Assembly: GCA_902800305.1 (NCBI GenBank)
Contig: CADCDP010000002.1
Coordinates: 1-64,000, forward strand
Origin: an uncultured Bacteroidales bacterium
GTDB taxonomy: Bacteria; Bacteroidota; Bacteroidia; Bacteroidales; Bacteroidaceae
Reading direction: 5' to 3'
DNA: 64,000 nt
Shown: one piece after another, positions 23,914 to 33,252 of the stretch
Numbering within the stretch: position 1 is the stretch's first letter
Layout: each line of letters begins with the position of its first letter
Made by a program: the position numbers and the translations under genes
The notes under the pieces: model-generated
Database searches by the model: none
Seen by the model: only the letters and a program-made list of their open reading frames with translations
What the model was told of the DNA's origin: nothing

Positions 23914-24036
23914 GCATCATTAGGAAGCGGAAAGTTTAGCGAATACATGACAACTCCCGCTGTGCTTCATGCAGCCGATTATAAAGCGGAGGATGGGATA
24001 ACGTATTCGCCCATTTACATGACACCATTGTTGTAG
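23881..24036 (+). pseudogene. Possible 3' remnant of a DUF4143-type ATPase gene
   Basis: A short frame ends GSGKFSEYMTTPAVLHAADY-KAEDGITYSPIYMTPLL-stop at 24036. The tail GITYSPIYMTPLL resembles the C-termini of Bacteroidota AAA_14/DUF4143 ATPases as I remember them, and just upstream is a promoter-like region with an ATG (23880). The rest of the gene would be deleted. Assignment is weak. Confidence 0.3.
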
Positions 24037-24220
24037 TCAAAAAAGTTCCTCAAATCTTTGAATTTTTGGCAGCATCATTCCAGACATTATCGTTCGCAAT
24101 TCCTTAAGGGCTGCAAAAAAGAACGCTCTGATTCAGAGCCTACATCGCCGCTGGCTGGACAGAAGAAATCTTCAAAGGGGGTAGAAGGTTATCGGGTGAC
24201 GAGTGCACGATGATTTCTTA
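23940..24220. other. Spacer with gene remnant, otherwise nothing recognised
   Basis: Apart from the possible ATPase remnant ending at 24036, the remaining ~185 bp before the STAND-like ATPase stop show no gene, promoter or strong hairpin that I can support. Confidence 0.5.
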
Positions 24221-25351
24221 CTATCTTCTCTGTCTCTGCATCCACAACTTAAATATAGAGTCATCAAATGTTACAGTTTGCTCATCAATATCTATTATTC
24301 CTTTCTTAAGAAGTGACTTTTTGACAGACTGGACATTGGCAGAAGACTCTAACCTGTACTTCTTGATAATATCTTTTCTGCTAAACCCGCTACTGACACC
24401 ATTGGCCAATGCTTTCAGGAAATTCAATTGAAACTCGGAAAGTTGTTCAACCTCACGTTGGAAAAACACATTGTTCTGTTCCAATAAGTCGTTGACGGCG
24501 TTATCTATATCCTTGTTTCTGACCACTTTGTCTGACTTATACCACACAATCCAAGCCAAATGTTGTACATAGGATGAAAGATTTTCGGTCAGTTCACAAA
24601 TCTTTGCTACCTGCTCTTCTGAGATGGTCTTACCTGTCTCTTGGAATTTATCGCAGACAAACGGAACCCATTCCTCTGTCGGAATCTTCTTGAGGAACAT
24701 CATGTCGCCAAACTTATAAAAAGGCATACTTCTCTCATTGAAGATGTTCTCCATCAAGTGTTTTTTGCTACCAAACATGCAGTAGGTTACTTCTTGCTGG
24801 TGTTGCCAGACAGAACGCAGTTTCTTTTGGAATGTTATGGAGTCGAAAAAATCTGCTATCTGCTGGAACTCATCAAGGCACACTATGAGACGTAATTTCT
24901 TCTTCTGGGCTATTTTCTGTGGCAATTGAAGAATTTCTTTTTCTGTATTATCTTTCGGATTCCATTCGAACGAAAGAGAAAAGTCATTCATCGGATCTGT
25001 TCCGAAAGAAAACTTGGGTGAGATATTGGATAGAAACGTTTTTGCAGTCTCCACCCACTCTTCAATCTTTGAAGAAGTCTGTTTGACAATCTCATTGGCA
25101 AATGAATGGTAAAAGTCGTACTCTGACTTGCAGTCAAAAATATCAATGAAGACAAACTTAATATCAGGACGGTCAGTCTCGTTGATGACCTTCTTCACAA
25201 GCGATGTCTTTCCCCAACGACGTGGAGAAATAAGAATAGTATTAATGCCATGGGTGAGATTGGCAGACAGGCGTTTCGCATCTTCAATCCTATCAGTGAA
25301 GTAGGTTCCCTCAGCAGCTCGACCGAATACAAAAGGATTATCTTTTATCAT
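24221..25351 (-). CDS. AAA/STAND-like ATPase (archaeal-type ATPase family)
   Basis: A 376-residue cytoplasmic ATPase. The N-terminus MIKDNPFVFGRAAEGTYFTD precedes Walker A SPRRWGKTS (about residue 46) and Walker B LIVCLDEFQQ (about 160), with a sensor-like YCMFGSKKHL; a winged-helix (QLNFLKALANGVSSGFSRKD) closes the protein. This is the archaeal-type/MNS-clade STAND architecture (COG1672-like), frequent in Bacteroidota accessory islands; the function is generally unknown, though related NTPases act in defence or as regulators. No effector domain is fused. It has its own -7 element (25378-25385) and stands alone. Confidence 0.83.
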   Translation of the reverse strand: MIKDNPFVFGRAAEGTYFTDRIEDAKRLSANLTHGINTILISPRRWGKTSLVKKVINETDRPDIKFVFIDIFDCKSEYDFYHSFANEIVKQTSSKIEEWVETAKTFLSNISPKFSFGTDPMNDFSLSFEWNPKDNTEKEILQLPQKIAQKKKLRLIVCLDEFQQIADFFDSITFQKKLRSVWQHQQEVTYCMFGSKKHLMENIFNERSMPFYKFGDMMFLKKIPTEEWVPFVCDKFQETGKTISEEQVAKICELTENLSSYVQHLAWIVWYKSDKVVRNKDIDNAVNDLLEQNNVFFQREVEQLSEFQLNFLKALANGVSSGFSRKDIIKKYRLESSANVQSVKKSLLKKGIIDIDEQTVTFDDSIFKLWMQRQRR

Positions 25352-25377
25352 AATCTACAGCATGTGTTTTGATGCCG

Positions 25378-25385
25378 CAAAGTTA
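25378..25385 (-). promoter_or_regulatory. -7 promoter element (TAACTTTG) of the STAND-like ATPase gene
   Basis: Minus-strand TAACTTTG, 26 bp before the ATG at 25351, matches the consensus. Confidence 0.55.
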
Positions 25386-25537
25386 TGTAATTATTTTGTT
25401 AGTAACAAACTTCTTACTAATTTTTTAATTACTTTTATGGAATCAATGCCCACCGAGCAATTATCTGTTCGGCAGCCTCCATCTTTTTTCACTTAAACAG
25501 TACAACGGAATGAAGAATATGTATGTAAAATACATGT

Positions 25538-28500
25538 TCACTCTAATAGTTTCTGCAAGGCTTCTTGGTTTTCCTCTTGCGAATAGTGGGCAATGAAGTC
25601 TTTGGGGGAGAAGCCGAAGTAGTCGTGGAAGGCGGTGGTGAAGTAGGAGTGGGAGGAGAAGCCGACGGTGTAGGCCACTTCGCTGACGTTGGCTCGGTTG
25701 CTGATGAGCAGTCGGGCGGCTTGCTTGAGTCGGAAGGACTTGATGAAGACGTTGGGGGAGATGCCGTAACGTTCTTTCATCTTGCGGTTGAGGTGGACGC
25801 GGCTGATGCCCACTTCGTCGGCAAGTTGCTGGACGGAGAACTCGCTGTCGTCGAGGTGCTTCTTGATGGCTTCGCTGATGCGGCCAAAGAGTTTGTCGTC
25901 GGCGTTCTCCATGACGGGCACGGGCATTTCGTCGTTGAGGGCGGAACGACGGGTCTTGTTGCGCATTTTCTCCCGTACTTGCAGCACTTGGCTGATGGCA
26001 GAACGGAGCATGATGATGTTGACAGGCTTTTCGAGGTAGTAGTCGGCCTGAATGTTGAGGCTCTGCAACTGGAGGGTTTCGTTGCCTTCACCCGTGAGGA
26101 GGATGACGGGGGTGCTGTCCGTGTCGGGGGTTGACTTGATGCGCTGGCACAGTTCCATGCCGTTGCCATCGGGCATCCGATAGTCAGTCACGACCACGTC
26201 GGGGCGTTGGGTCTGGACGGATTTCCATGCGGCATTGCCTGAGAAGGCGCAGAGGATGGTGTAGTCTTTCTCTAACTGCTGGGTCATGTAGTGGATGAGT
26301 TCGGTATCGTCATCGACGAGCATGACGAGTGGCTTGGTGCGATGGATGCCCTGTGCATCGGTGGTTTCGGGTGTGGCGAGACGGAAATAGGGGAAACGTA
26401 GAGTGAACTCCACGCCGTCGGGCTGGGTGTTTTTGGCACTGATGGTTCCGTTGTGAAGTTTGACCAGTTCATGCACAAGGTTGAGTCCGATGCCTGAACC
26501 TGTGGCATCGTTGCCAGCACTGCCTTGGTAGAAGCGTTCCCACAGGTGGGCAATGTCTTCGTCGGAGAAGTGGGAACCGCTGTTGTAGAACCGAAGTTCC
26601 ACCTGATTGTCCACGATGCTGCTCTGAGCCGTGACCTTGCCACCTGCAGGGGTGAACTTGAAGGCGTTGGAAAGCAGGTTCGTGATGATTTTCTCGAAGT
26701 GGGTGGTGTCCATCATCATGGGGAGGGTCTCTTCGTGATGTTCTATCTCGAAGGTGATTTCCTTGACGGTGGCTATGCCCTTGAACTGCTCGAACACTTG
26801 GTTGCTGTACTCCACGTAGTCGTGTTCTTCGAGGTGTAGCTTCAGCTGTCCCGAGTCAATCTTTCGGATATCGGTGATTTGCTTGACGATGTCGAGCAGA
26901 CGGTCGCAGTTGCGGCGCATGGTGGCATAGAGCGACTGGTGGCCAGCATCGGTGTCTTCGGCCATGAGCTGCTTGAGCGGCGACTCTATCATGGTGAGGG
27001 GTGAGCGCAGTTCGTGGGTGATGGAGGTGAACATCTTGAGCTTGGCTTCCTTGATGCGGTCTTGTTCAGCCGAGAGTCGTAGCTGTTCTTTCTGTTGTTT
27101 ACGTGCTTTAATCTGCTGATAAATAAGGTAGAGGATAAAGAGGACGATGATGGCATAGAAGACGAATGCGCCTGTGGTGGCATACCAAGGGGCAGAGATG
27201 TGGATGCGGATGGTGTTCTCGGCGTATTCCGTGGGTGTGTCTTCCAGATAAGCCCGCACTCGCAGGGTATAAGTGCCAGGGGCGAGGGATGAATATCGGG
27301 CAAGGAGGGCATTACCGTCGGAGTGCCACATCGTTTCGTGTCCTTCTAGAATATATTCGTATTGAATGCGTTCGGGGTCGCCCAGTTCCACGGAGGCAAA
27401 CTCGATGGAGAAGGTGGCGTTGTCGTGTCGGAGGTAGATGTCCTTGGCGTAGAAGATGTTGGCATCCATTTCCTCCGTATGTAGTGGCGTGACGAAGTTG
27501 GTGAAGTAGAGGGGATTCAGCTTCGTGGGGCGGTTCGTGATGAGCTGTGGCGTGAAGCAGATGATGCCGTTGTCGCCACCGAAGAGGATGTAGCCGTGCC
27601 CAGGCTTCACGAAAGAGTTGCGGTGAAACTCGCCGATTTCGTATCCGCTGAAAGAAGAATAGTTGGCGACGGTGTGTGTCCGCTTATCCACCGAAGCAAT
27701 GTTGGTGCGTGTGGCGAGCCAGATGTAGTGGTCGGTGGTGGTGATGGAGCAGATGCTGGGGCAGGAGAGTCCTTGTTCCTTCCCAATCAGTTGCTGTTGC
27801 TTCGTCTTTGTATGGTAGATGAGAAGGCCTTCGTCGGTGGCAACGAGAATATTGTCACCGTCTTGTTGGATGGCGAAAGCATTGCAAATGCGCACGTTAC
27901 CCATACGAAGTTCACCCCGACTGCCCGATTTAGGGTTGTAGTGGTAGAGTCCGCTACTAGTGGCAATCCACAGGGTTTGCTGTGAGTCACGGAGCAGCGC
28001 ACTCACCCAAGGGTTGTAGCCAAAGGGCACTTCTGTCTTCTGGACGCTCCGTGTGGCAATGTCGATGGTGAACACGCCACTTCCATTCGTACCTACCAGC
28101 AGTTGGTCACTGGCGGCATCGTAACACATCGTCATCACCATTTCGTGGCTCAGCATATCCAGCCCTGTGTTTGTCCAACGTCCGTTTTCGAGGTATTGCA
28201 CTCCTCCTCCGAAACTGCCCACCCAGACAGTGCCGTGCTTATCCACCTTGATGTCTTGCACCAACGACGATTGGAGACCCTCACCTACAGGGTGAGCCGT
28301 GGAGAGCCTCATTCCGTTGGTGGTGAACACGCCACATCCGTCGGTCGCCACCCAGTAGTTCTCCTGCTGGTCGATGGCCATGGAGGTGACGCAAGTGACG
28401 TTCTTTCCGTTGGCCAGAGGTGATATGGGATGATAGTGGAAACAGTCGTTCTGTGGGGGAATGACGACAAGACCCTTTTGCAGGAAGGCGGCGATGACAT

Positions 28501-29464
28501 TCCCCTTGCTGTCCTCCTTCATGTCCATCACTTTGCCGTAGGAAATGTCGAATCCTGCCGCTTGGTCGTAGAGGGGATGGAGGGTGGGAGTGGCTTCGGA
28601 GTCGTTATACTCCCAGATGCCTCGTCCGTCCGTGCCGACGAGGATGCGGTTGTCGTGGGTGCAGATGATGGAACTAATGCACAGATTGCTGGTCGGCAGG
28701 GGCAGTTCGTGTACCGTATTTTGGCCTCGGTCATACATGAGCAAGCCGTGGTTCGTGCCGATGAGCATCCCATCCTTCGTCTCCAAAAGTGCCTTCACCG
28801 TACTGCTGCCGATGATGGCGGCAGCGGCAGGAGTGTAGCCGAACGGATGCCGCTTCATGGTCTTCAAGTCGATGCAGATGAGGGGAGTGCTTTTCGTGGC
28901 CACCCACAATCGTTCCTGCTGGTCAATCATGGGTGTGGTGACGAACCCATCCTGTATGATGTTGTTCAGTTGTCCTGACAGCTGCTGGTCAACCTTCAGC
29001 GTTTTAGTGTTGAGCACAAACGTGTTGAACCCATCCGTCGTGACCAGTTTGTGGTTAGGTTTGGGATAGTCGATGATGGCATTCGTGGCACTTCCGTAGA
29101 TGCTGTCCTCGTTCTCTCGTAGGAAGACGTGTTGAAACTTCGTGTTTCGGGCATCGAGCAGGAACAGCCCATGGGAGGTGCAGACCCAATACTTATCGTG
29201 GTCGGCTTCTTCTACCTCGTAAGCCGTCTGGAACAATTCCCGTCCCTCCTCATTCGTGGTGGGCAGGTAGTGGAAACTTTTGCCATCGAAGATGCCGAGT
29301 GTGGAAGAACCCGACACCCATACAAAGCCTCTGGAGTCGAGGTCAACGCTGTGGCAAGCATTGGTTTTCAGTCCGTGTTGAGTCGTATAAAGACGTGCTA
29401 CTTGGGCGTGTGCGGTCACTGCATAAAATGCGAGCAAGAAAGCCGCTATGAGAACTTTTTTCAT
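25538..29464 (-). CDS. Hybrid two-component system sensor/regulator (HTCS)
   Basis: A 1308-residue one-piece two-component protein. Order: signal peptide (MKKVLIAAFLLAFYAVTAHA); a large periplasmic double propeller of Reg_prop repeats (for example WVATKSTPLICID, LLVGTNGSGVFTID); a Y_Y_Y domain; a transmembrane helix (about 765-785, VFYAIIVLFILYLIY); histidine kinase with phospho-acceptor in SITHELRSPL (about 815) and the ATPase N-box LLSNAFKFTPAGG; a receiver domain (VMLVDDDTELIHY and VVVTDYRMPDGNG, from about 1048); and an AraC HTH (QQLADEVGISRVHLNRKMKE, about 1220). HTCS proteins sense oligosaccharides and activate polysaccharide loci. The upstream ATG at 29569 would put the promoter inside the gene, so 29464 is used. 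It is divergent from a large secreted protein, its probable target. Confidence 0.93.
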   Translation of the reverse strand: MKKVLIAAFLLAFYAVTAHAQVARLYTTQHGLKTNACHSVDLDSRGFVWVSGSSTLGIFDGKSFHYLPTTNEEGRELFQTAYEVEEADHDKYWVCTSHGLFLLDARNTKFQHVFLRENEDSIYGSATNAIIDYPKPNHKLVTTDGFNTFVLNTKTLKVDQQLSGQLNNIIQDGFVTTPMIDQQERLWVATKSTPLICIDLKTMKRHPFGYTPAAAAIIGSSTVKALLETKDGMLIGTNHGLLMYDRGQNTVHELPLPTSNLCISSIICTHDNRILVGTDGRGIWEYNDSEATPTLHPLYDQAAGFDISYGKVMDMKEDSKGNVIAAFLQKGLVVIPPQNDCFHYHPISPLANGKNVTCVTSMAIDQQENYWVATDGCGVFTTNGMRLSTAHPVGEGLQSSLVQDIKVDKHGTVWVGSFGGGVQYLENGRWTNTGLDMLSHEMVMTMCYDAASDQLLVGTNGSGVFTIDIATRSVQKTEVPFGYNPWVSALLRDSQQTLWIATSSGLYHYNPKSGSRGELRMGNVRICNAFAIQQDGDNILVATDEGLLIYHTKTKQQQLIGKEQGLSCPSICSITTTDHYIWLATRTNIASVDKRTHTVANYSSFSGYEIGEFHRNSFVKPGHGYILFGGDNGIICFTPQLITNRPTKLNPLYFTNFVTPLHTEEMDANIFYAKDIYLRHDNATFSIEFASVELGDPERIQYEYILEGHETMWHSDGNALLARYSSLAPGTYTLRVRAYLEDTPTEYAENTIRIHISAPWYATTGAFVFYAIIVLFILYLIYQQIKARKQQKEQLRLSAEQDRIKEAKLKMFTSITHELRSPLTMIESPLKQLMAEDTDAGHQSLYATMRRNCDRLLDIVKQITDIRKIDSGQLKLHLEEHDYVEYSNQVFEQFKGIATVKEITFEIEHHEETLPMMMDTTHFEKIITNLLSNAFKFTPAGGKVTAQSSIVDNQVELRFYNSGSHFSDEDIAHLWERFYQGSAGNDATGSGIGLNLVHELVKLHNGTISAKNTQPDGVEFTLRFPYFRLATPETTDAQGIHRTKPLVMLVDDDTELIHYMTQQLEKDYTILCAFSGNAAWKSVQTQRPDVVVTDYRMPDGNGMELCQRIKSTPDTDSTPVILLTGEGNETLQLQSLNIQADYYLEKPVNIIMLRSAISQVLQVREKMRNKTRRSALNDEMPVPVMENADDKLFGRISEAIKKHLDDSEFSVQQLADEVGISRVHLNRKMKERYGISPNVFIKSFRLKQAARLLISNRANVSEVAYTVGFSSHSYFTTAFHDYFGFSPKDFIAHYSQEENQEALQKLLE

Positions 29465-29498
29465 TCTGTCAGATAGGTCAAAGTTGATTAGTCGGAGA

Positions 29499-29506
29499 CA
29501 AAGGTA
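29499..29506 (-). promoter_or_regulatory. -7 promoter element (TACCTTTG) of the HTCS gene
   Basis: Minus-strand TACCTTTG lies 34 bp before the ATG at 29464. Confidence 0.6.
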
Positions 29507-29700
29507 CGACTTTTTTCTGTAACAGAGCGTCATTTTAGGAAATAGTTTTTTTCTTTTTTCTCGAAACATTTGCTTTCGTTTTTGGAAATACGAGTGTAAG
29601 TGTTTGATTTTTATTTAAGAAAACGAAACATGATTTTTTGAAGTTGAAAAGGGCTGTTGTGAATTTTTCGCTTTCCATTTTTCACTTTTCACTTTTTTTG

Positions 29701-29708
29701 TACCTTTG
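29701..29708 (+). promoter_or_regulatory. -7 promoter element (TACCTTTG) of the large secreted protein
   Basis: TACCTTTG on the plus strand gives a leader of about 55 nt before the ATG at 29770. It is divergent from the HTCS promoter, with about 190 bp of AT-rich DNA between them. Confidence 0.6.
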
Positions 29709-29769
29709 TACACGGATTTTAAGCCGAAAATGTATTTTAATCACAAATTATTACTTAAAGTGTTTTTTT

Positions 29770-32700
29770 ATGAGAAAATTTTTACTTACAGCATCCCTGC
29801 TTCTGGCTGGAGCGGTTGCGATGCAAGCTCAGTCTTCCGAAGACTGGACGGTAGGGGAAGACATCTCGCAGTTCCTCGATTGGGGTGACTACGATGGTAC
29901 TTCCAATGAAGGTGGTTACTGGCAAGGTACAGGAGCCGCTTTTAGTGCGAACGAGTGGGAAATCTTTCAGGGTAGCGATGTAGATCGTTACCAGATGGTT
30001 TACCTCCCAGCAGGTGTGTATCGCTTCAGATGCCAAGGTTTCTATCGCGACGGCAGCAACGGACAGGCCGCAGAGAATTACTTTGCTGGCAAATCGAGCA
30101 AGAATGCGGTGCTCTATGTGGAGACAGGCAACTATGTGGAGACGGGAGTAGAGGAAGAACTGGAAGAGGTGTTCGTGCCCAACAAGACTTTCTCCACTCC
30201 GATGATGTCGCAGTGGGCTACTGGCAACACAGAACATCTCTATGAGAACACCGATTGGACAAACGACGCAAGCTACACCTTCGATGGCGTAGAATACTGG
30301 GCACCTAACTGTATGGACGGAACCCGTGTCTATTTCGACCACGGTTTCTATGATGAGAATACGGTGCAGTTCTACCTGATGGAGGACGGCTTTGTGAAGT
30401 TAGGTCTCCGCAAGCCAGGGGCTAACCTCGGTTCAGATTGGCTCATCTTCACCAACTTCCGCATCATCTTCCAGGGCGATGCCAACGAAGGCGTGGAACT
30501 GATGGCCTTGCAGGAGGAAGTGGCTGAATACTACCACAAGTTGGAAGACATGGAGGACAAGCTCGAAGGCGGTATGATTTACACGCTCATCAGCGATGCT
30601 CGCATGGAGTTCGACAACGAGTACGGCAGCATCGACGGCATGTCTAAGGAAGAGTGTCTGGCTGCCATTCCCGTCATTCAGGGCATCTATGAAGAGGCAG
30701 TTCAGGCTAAGGCAGCTTGCGAACAGTTAGCCGCCATCATCGCAGTGATGGAGAATCTCTACAACTCCACCGACTATGCAGGTAAGGCTGCCTTTGGTGT
30801 CGCTGTGCAGAACGCCAAGAACTATCTTGACCCTGACTACGAGTTGAGCGAGACCGACAATTTCGGTACCTTCCAGCAGGTCTATGACGAACTTTGTGCA
30901 GCCCGTGTCACCTACCTCTTGTCTCAGGAGCCAGTGAACGGTGCTTACAACTTCTCTTCCACCATCAATTATCCTTTCTTCTGCAACAACGAATACACCC
31001 CCACATGGAACGAAGAAGAAGGTTGCTACAAATACACAGAGGATATTGAAAACACTTGGGTGGTTACATACGGAGAGAAGAGTGTGAAGGAAGTGATGGG
31101 TGAACATCCCGATTGGATTGACATCGCAGGTGACGTTACTTGGAATCCAAAGGGTGGCGTGAAAGGTGAATGGATTTTTAACCACAACATTCAGAGCGGC
31201 TGGATGGGTGGCATCGAGAATGTCACGATGCAGCACGGCTTCACGGCTGTAGGTGCATGGTCTGGTGACCCATGCGGTGGCTATCAGGAAATGCGTCAGA
31301 CCATCACAGGTCTGCCAGCTGGTTACTATGCTATGGGTGCATTGTACATCAATGCTGGTAATCCTCCTCATGAGGGACAATTTGTTTACATCAATGCTGG
31401 TTCAGAGCCTGATGATGAAACAATGGAAAAAGCCCAGTTCACTCACAAAGGCGAACACTGGTGGTGGGGCACAGACAATGTGCATCTGTGGCGTACCGAC
31501 GACTGGGAGTCTCTCCGCACGAACATGATTTATGTTGGAGAAGAAGGTGAAGTGACGATTGGTTCACGCTCTACTTGGTTCTACGCTGTCACAGGCTTCC
31601 AGCTTTACTACTATGGTGAGAATCCTGACTTCACAGCTCTTGTTGCCCCATCACTTCAGGCAGCTCAGGCCAATGCTGAACAGCTCACTTGGCCAGGCGA
31701 CCGTGCCGCTGTTGCTGCTATCTTGGCACAAGTTCCTGCCACCATCGACAGTCAGGAGGCTTATCAGGCAGCTTTGGCCACCATTGCCGATGCTAACACC
31801 TACGTAGCTACCGCTACATCCGTCCTCAACAACTGGAAGGCTCTCGACAACTTCAGCGAACTGGCTGCCCAGCAGCCCGAAGGCAGTGCTGAGGCCGACA
31901 TCGTAATGACCGCCATGGTGCGCACCCTGACCTTGGGTGACGAAGACAGCAACGACACTTACTTCGACGCTATCGAGGCAGATAAGGACTATGCTGCTTA
32001 CGTTGCTTACCTCGACTATCGTGCCGCTATGGGCAACTACATCAATGAGCAGTCGGTGGCTACCCTCATCGTGGAACAGAACCAGTACCTGACCGACAAC
32101 TATGCCAATGCAGCTAAGCTCGCTGAACTGACGGCAGAACTTGCTGCTCCTTACAACAAGGCACTCCTTGCTTCTCTTGGCATGGACAAGGCTTCGAAGG
32201 AGAATCCTGTCGATGTGACAGCGCTCATCATCAATCCTAAGTTTGACGAACTCTCTAAGGGTTGGGACGGTGAAATGACCGTTGACTCTCTTGGCACAGT
32301 GGAGCGTTGGAACTGCAACTTCGACATCAGCCAGACCATCTTTGCACTTCCTGCAGGTTGCTACCAAATCAAGGTTCAGGCACTCTATCGCGATGCTGGC
32401 GACGCTACCACTTCTTACAACTATTGGGAGTATGAGATTGGCGAAGCCCCCGAGTTCTGGGAGAAGGGCAATGCTAAGCTCTATGCCAACGCATGGGAAT
32501 CTACGGTTGTTTCTATCGCTTCCGAGAAATTCGAAGACCAGTCCTACACCGCCTATGTCAGCGGATGGCAGAAGGCAGAGGAAGGTGACGAGCAGGGCAA
32601 CGACGTTTGGGAGCCTGTATGGGTTTATCAGTCTGATGCAGAAGAAGGTAAAGAGAACGACTATCCTTGGGACACCAAGATTGACGACCTCGGCGACATC

Positions 32701-33039
32701 TACTACTACCCAGCATCTCTCCGTGGCGTTTCTCGTCGCTTCGCCAAAAATCCAGAGGCTTACGTTAACACCGTGGCAGCTGTTGTCGAGGAAGGCGGTT
32801 CTCTCACCTTCGGTCTGAGAAAGGACACGCTGATTGGTGGCGACTGGTGTGCATTCGACAACTTCCAGCTCTTCTACCTCGGTCAGGACGTTCCTGATGC
32901 AATCGATGGTGTTGCTTCTTCTACTAACAATGCTTCAGAATACTATTCAGTGAGCGGTGTTCGCCAGAACGGTGCACAGAAGGGTCTCAACATCGTTCGT
33001 ATGAAGGATGGACAGGTGAAGAAAGTTTTTATTAAATAA
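29770..33039 (+). CDS. Large secreted protein with three similar domains and C-terminal sorting-like tail
   Basis: A 1089-residue secreted protein (signal MRKFLLTASLLLAGAVAMQA). A motif returns three times: VYLPAGVYRFRCQGFYRDG (about residue 77), ITGLPAGYYAMGALYINAG (about 510) and IFALPAGCYQIKVQALYRDA (about 857), each within a beta-rich region ending in AFDNFQLFY-type strands, which looks like a triplicated jelly-roll, carbohydrate-binding-like domain. Helical spacers (VEQNQYLTDNYANAAKLAEL) separate them. The last 34 residues (EYYSVSGVRQNGAQKGLNIV then RMKDGQVKKVFIK) resemble Bacteroidota C-terminal sorting tails, shared with the next gene. No catalytic domain is seen. A longer start at 29638 would lie upstream of the promoter. 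It is probably controlled by the divergent HTCS. Confidence 0.83.
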   Translation: MRKFLLTASLLLAGAVAMQAQSSEDWTVGEDISQFLDWGDYDGTSNEGGYWQGTGAAFSANEWEIFQGSDVDRYQMVYLPAGVYRFRCQGFYRDGSNGQAAENYFAGKSSKNAVLYVETGNYVETGVEEELEEVFVPNKTFSTPMMSQWATGNTEHLYENTDWTNDASYTFDGVEYWAPNCMDGTRVYFDHGFYDENTVQFYLMEDGFVKLGLRKPGANLGSDWLIFTNFRIIFQGDANEGVELMALQEEVAEYYHKLEDMEDKLEGGMIYTLISDARMEFDNEYGSIDGMSKEECLAAIPVIQGIYEEAVQAKAACEQLAAIIAVMENLYNSTDYAGKAAFGVAVQNAKNYLDPDYELSETDNFGTFQQVYDELCAARVTYLLSQEPVNGAYNFSSTINYPFFCNNEYTPTWNEEEGCYKYTEDIENTWVVTYGEKSVKEVMGEHPDWIDIAGDVTWNPKGGVKGEWIFNHNIQSGWMGGIENVTMQHGFTAVGAWSGDPCGGYQEMRQTITGLPAGYYAMGALYINAGNPPHEGQFVYINAGSEPDDETMEKAQFTHKGEHWWWGTDNVHLWRTDDWESLRTNMIYVGEEGEVTIGSRSTWFYAVTGFQLYYYGENPDFTALVAPSLQAAQANAEQLTWPGDRAAVAAILAQVPATIDSQEAYQAALATIADANTYVATATSVLNNWKALDNFSELAAQQPEGSAEADIVMTAMVRTLTLGDEDSNDTYFDAIEADKDYAAYVAYLDYRAAMGNYINEQSVATLIVEQNQYLTDNYANAAKLAELTAELAAPYNKALLASLGMDKASKENPVDVTALIINPKFDELSKGWDGEMTVDSLGTVERWNCNFDISQTIFALPAGCYQIKVQALYRDAGDATTSYNYWEYEIGEAPEFWEKGNAKLYANAWESTVVSIASEKFEDQSYTAYVSGWQKAEEGDEQGNDVWEPVWVYQSDAEEGKENDYPWDTKIDDLGDIYYYPASLRGVSRRFAKNPEAYVNTVAAVVEEGGSLTFGLRKDTLIGGDWCAFDNFQLFYLGQDVPDAIDGVASSTNNASEYYSVSGVRQNGAQKGLNIVRMKDGQVKKVFIK

Positions 33040-33063
33040 GAATTGAAAAGCATAAATTATTGG

Positions 33064-33104
33064 GGCGGCAACCATCTTTGCAAGGTGGTTGCCGCCTTTT
33101 TTTT
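33064..33104 (+). terminator. Intrinsic terminator of the large secreted protein gene
   Basis: A perfect 11-bp stem (ggcggcaacca at 33064-33074 with tggttgccgcc at 33086-33096) followed by eight T residues, 25 bp after the stop codon. Confidence 0.9.
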
Positions 33105-33136
33105 GCTGGGAAGTGAAAAGATTTTCATTTATTTTT

Positions 33137-33219
33137 CGTACCTTTGCCTTCGGCTTAGGTACTCACGCTCGGAAAAATTCAAATAAATTTGGTTTTTCTC
33201 TCACTTAATCGTACCTTTG
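33137..33219 (+). repeat. Portable promoter cassette, copy A
   Basis: An 83-bp unit bounded by TACCTTTG octamers at both ends (33139-33146 and 33212-33219). Its interior, cttaggtactcacgctcgg then aaataaatttggtttttctc and tcacttaatcg, is repeated with few changes in inverted orientation at 51587-51667 upstream of rfbB. Confidence 0.9.
33188..33219 (+). promoter_or_regulatory. Full -33/-7 promoter of the second secreted protein gene
   Basis: TTTG (33188-33191), a 20-bp spacer, then TACCTTTG (33212-33219), matching the Bacteroidota promoter consensus and spacing. It lies inside the repeated cassette. Confidence 0.75.
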
Positions 33220-33252
33220 ACCCCGAAAGACAAATGATTAACTAAACTTATT

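Noticed and set aside
23748..23939. 63-codon plus-strand frame after AbiEii
   Set aside because: It runs through three 33-bp repeats and a promoter-like octamer, giving the repeated word KSQKG; unlikely to be a protein gene.
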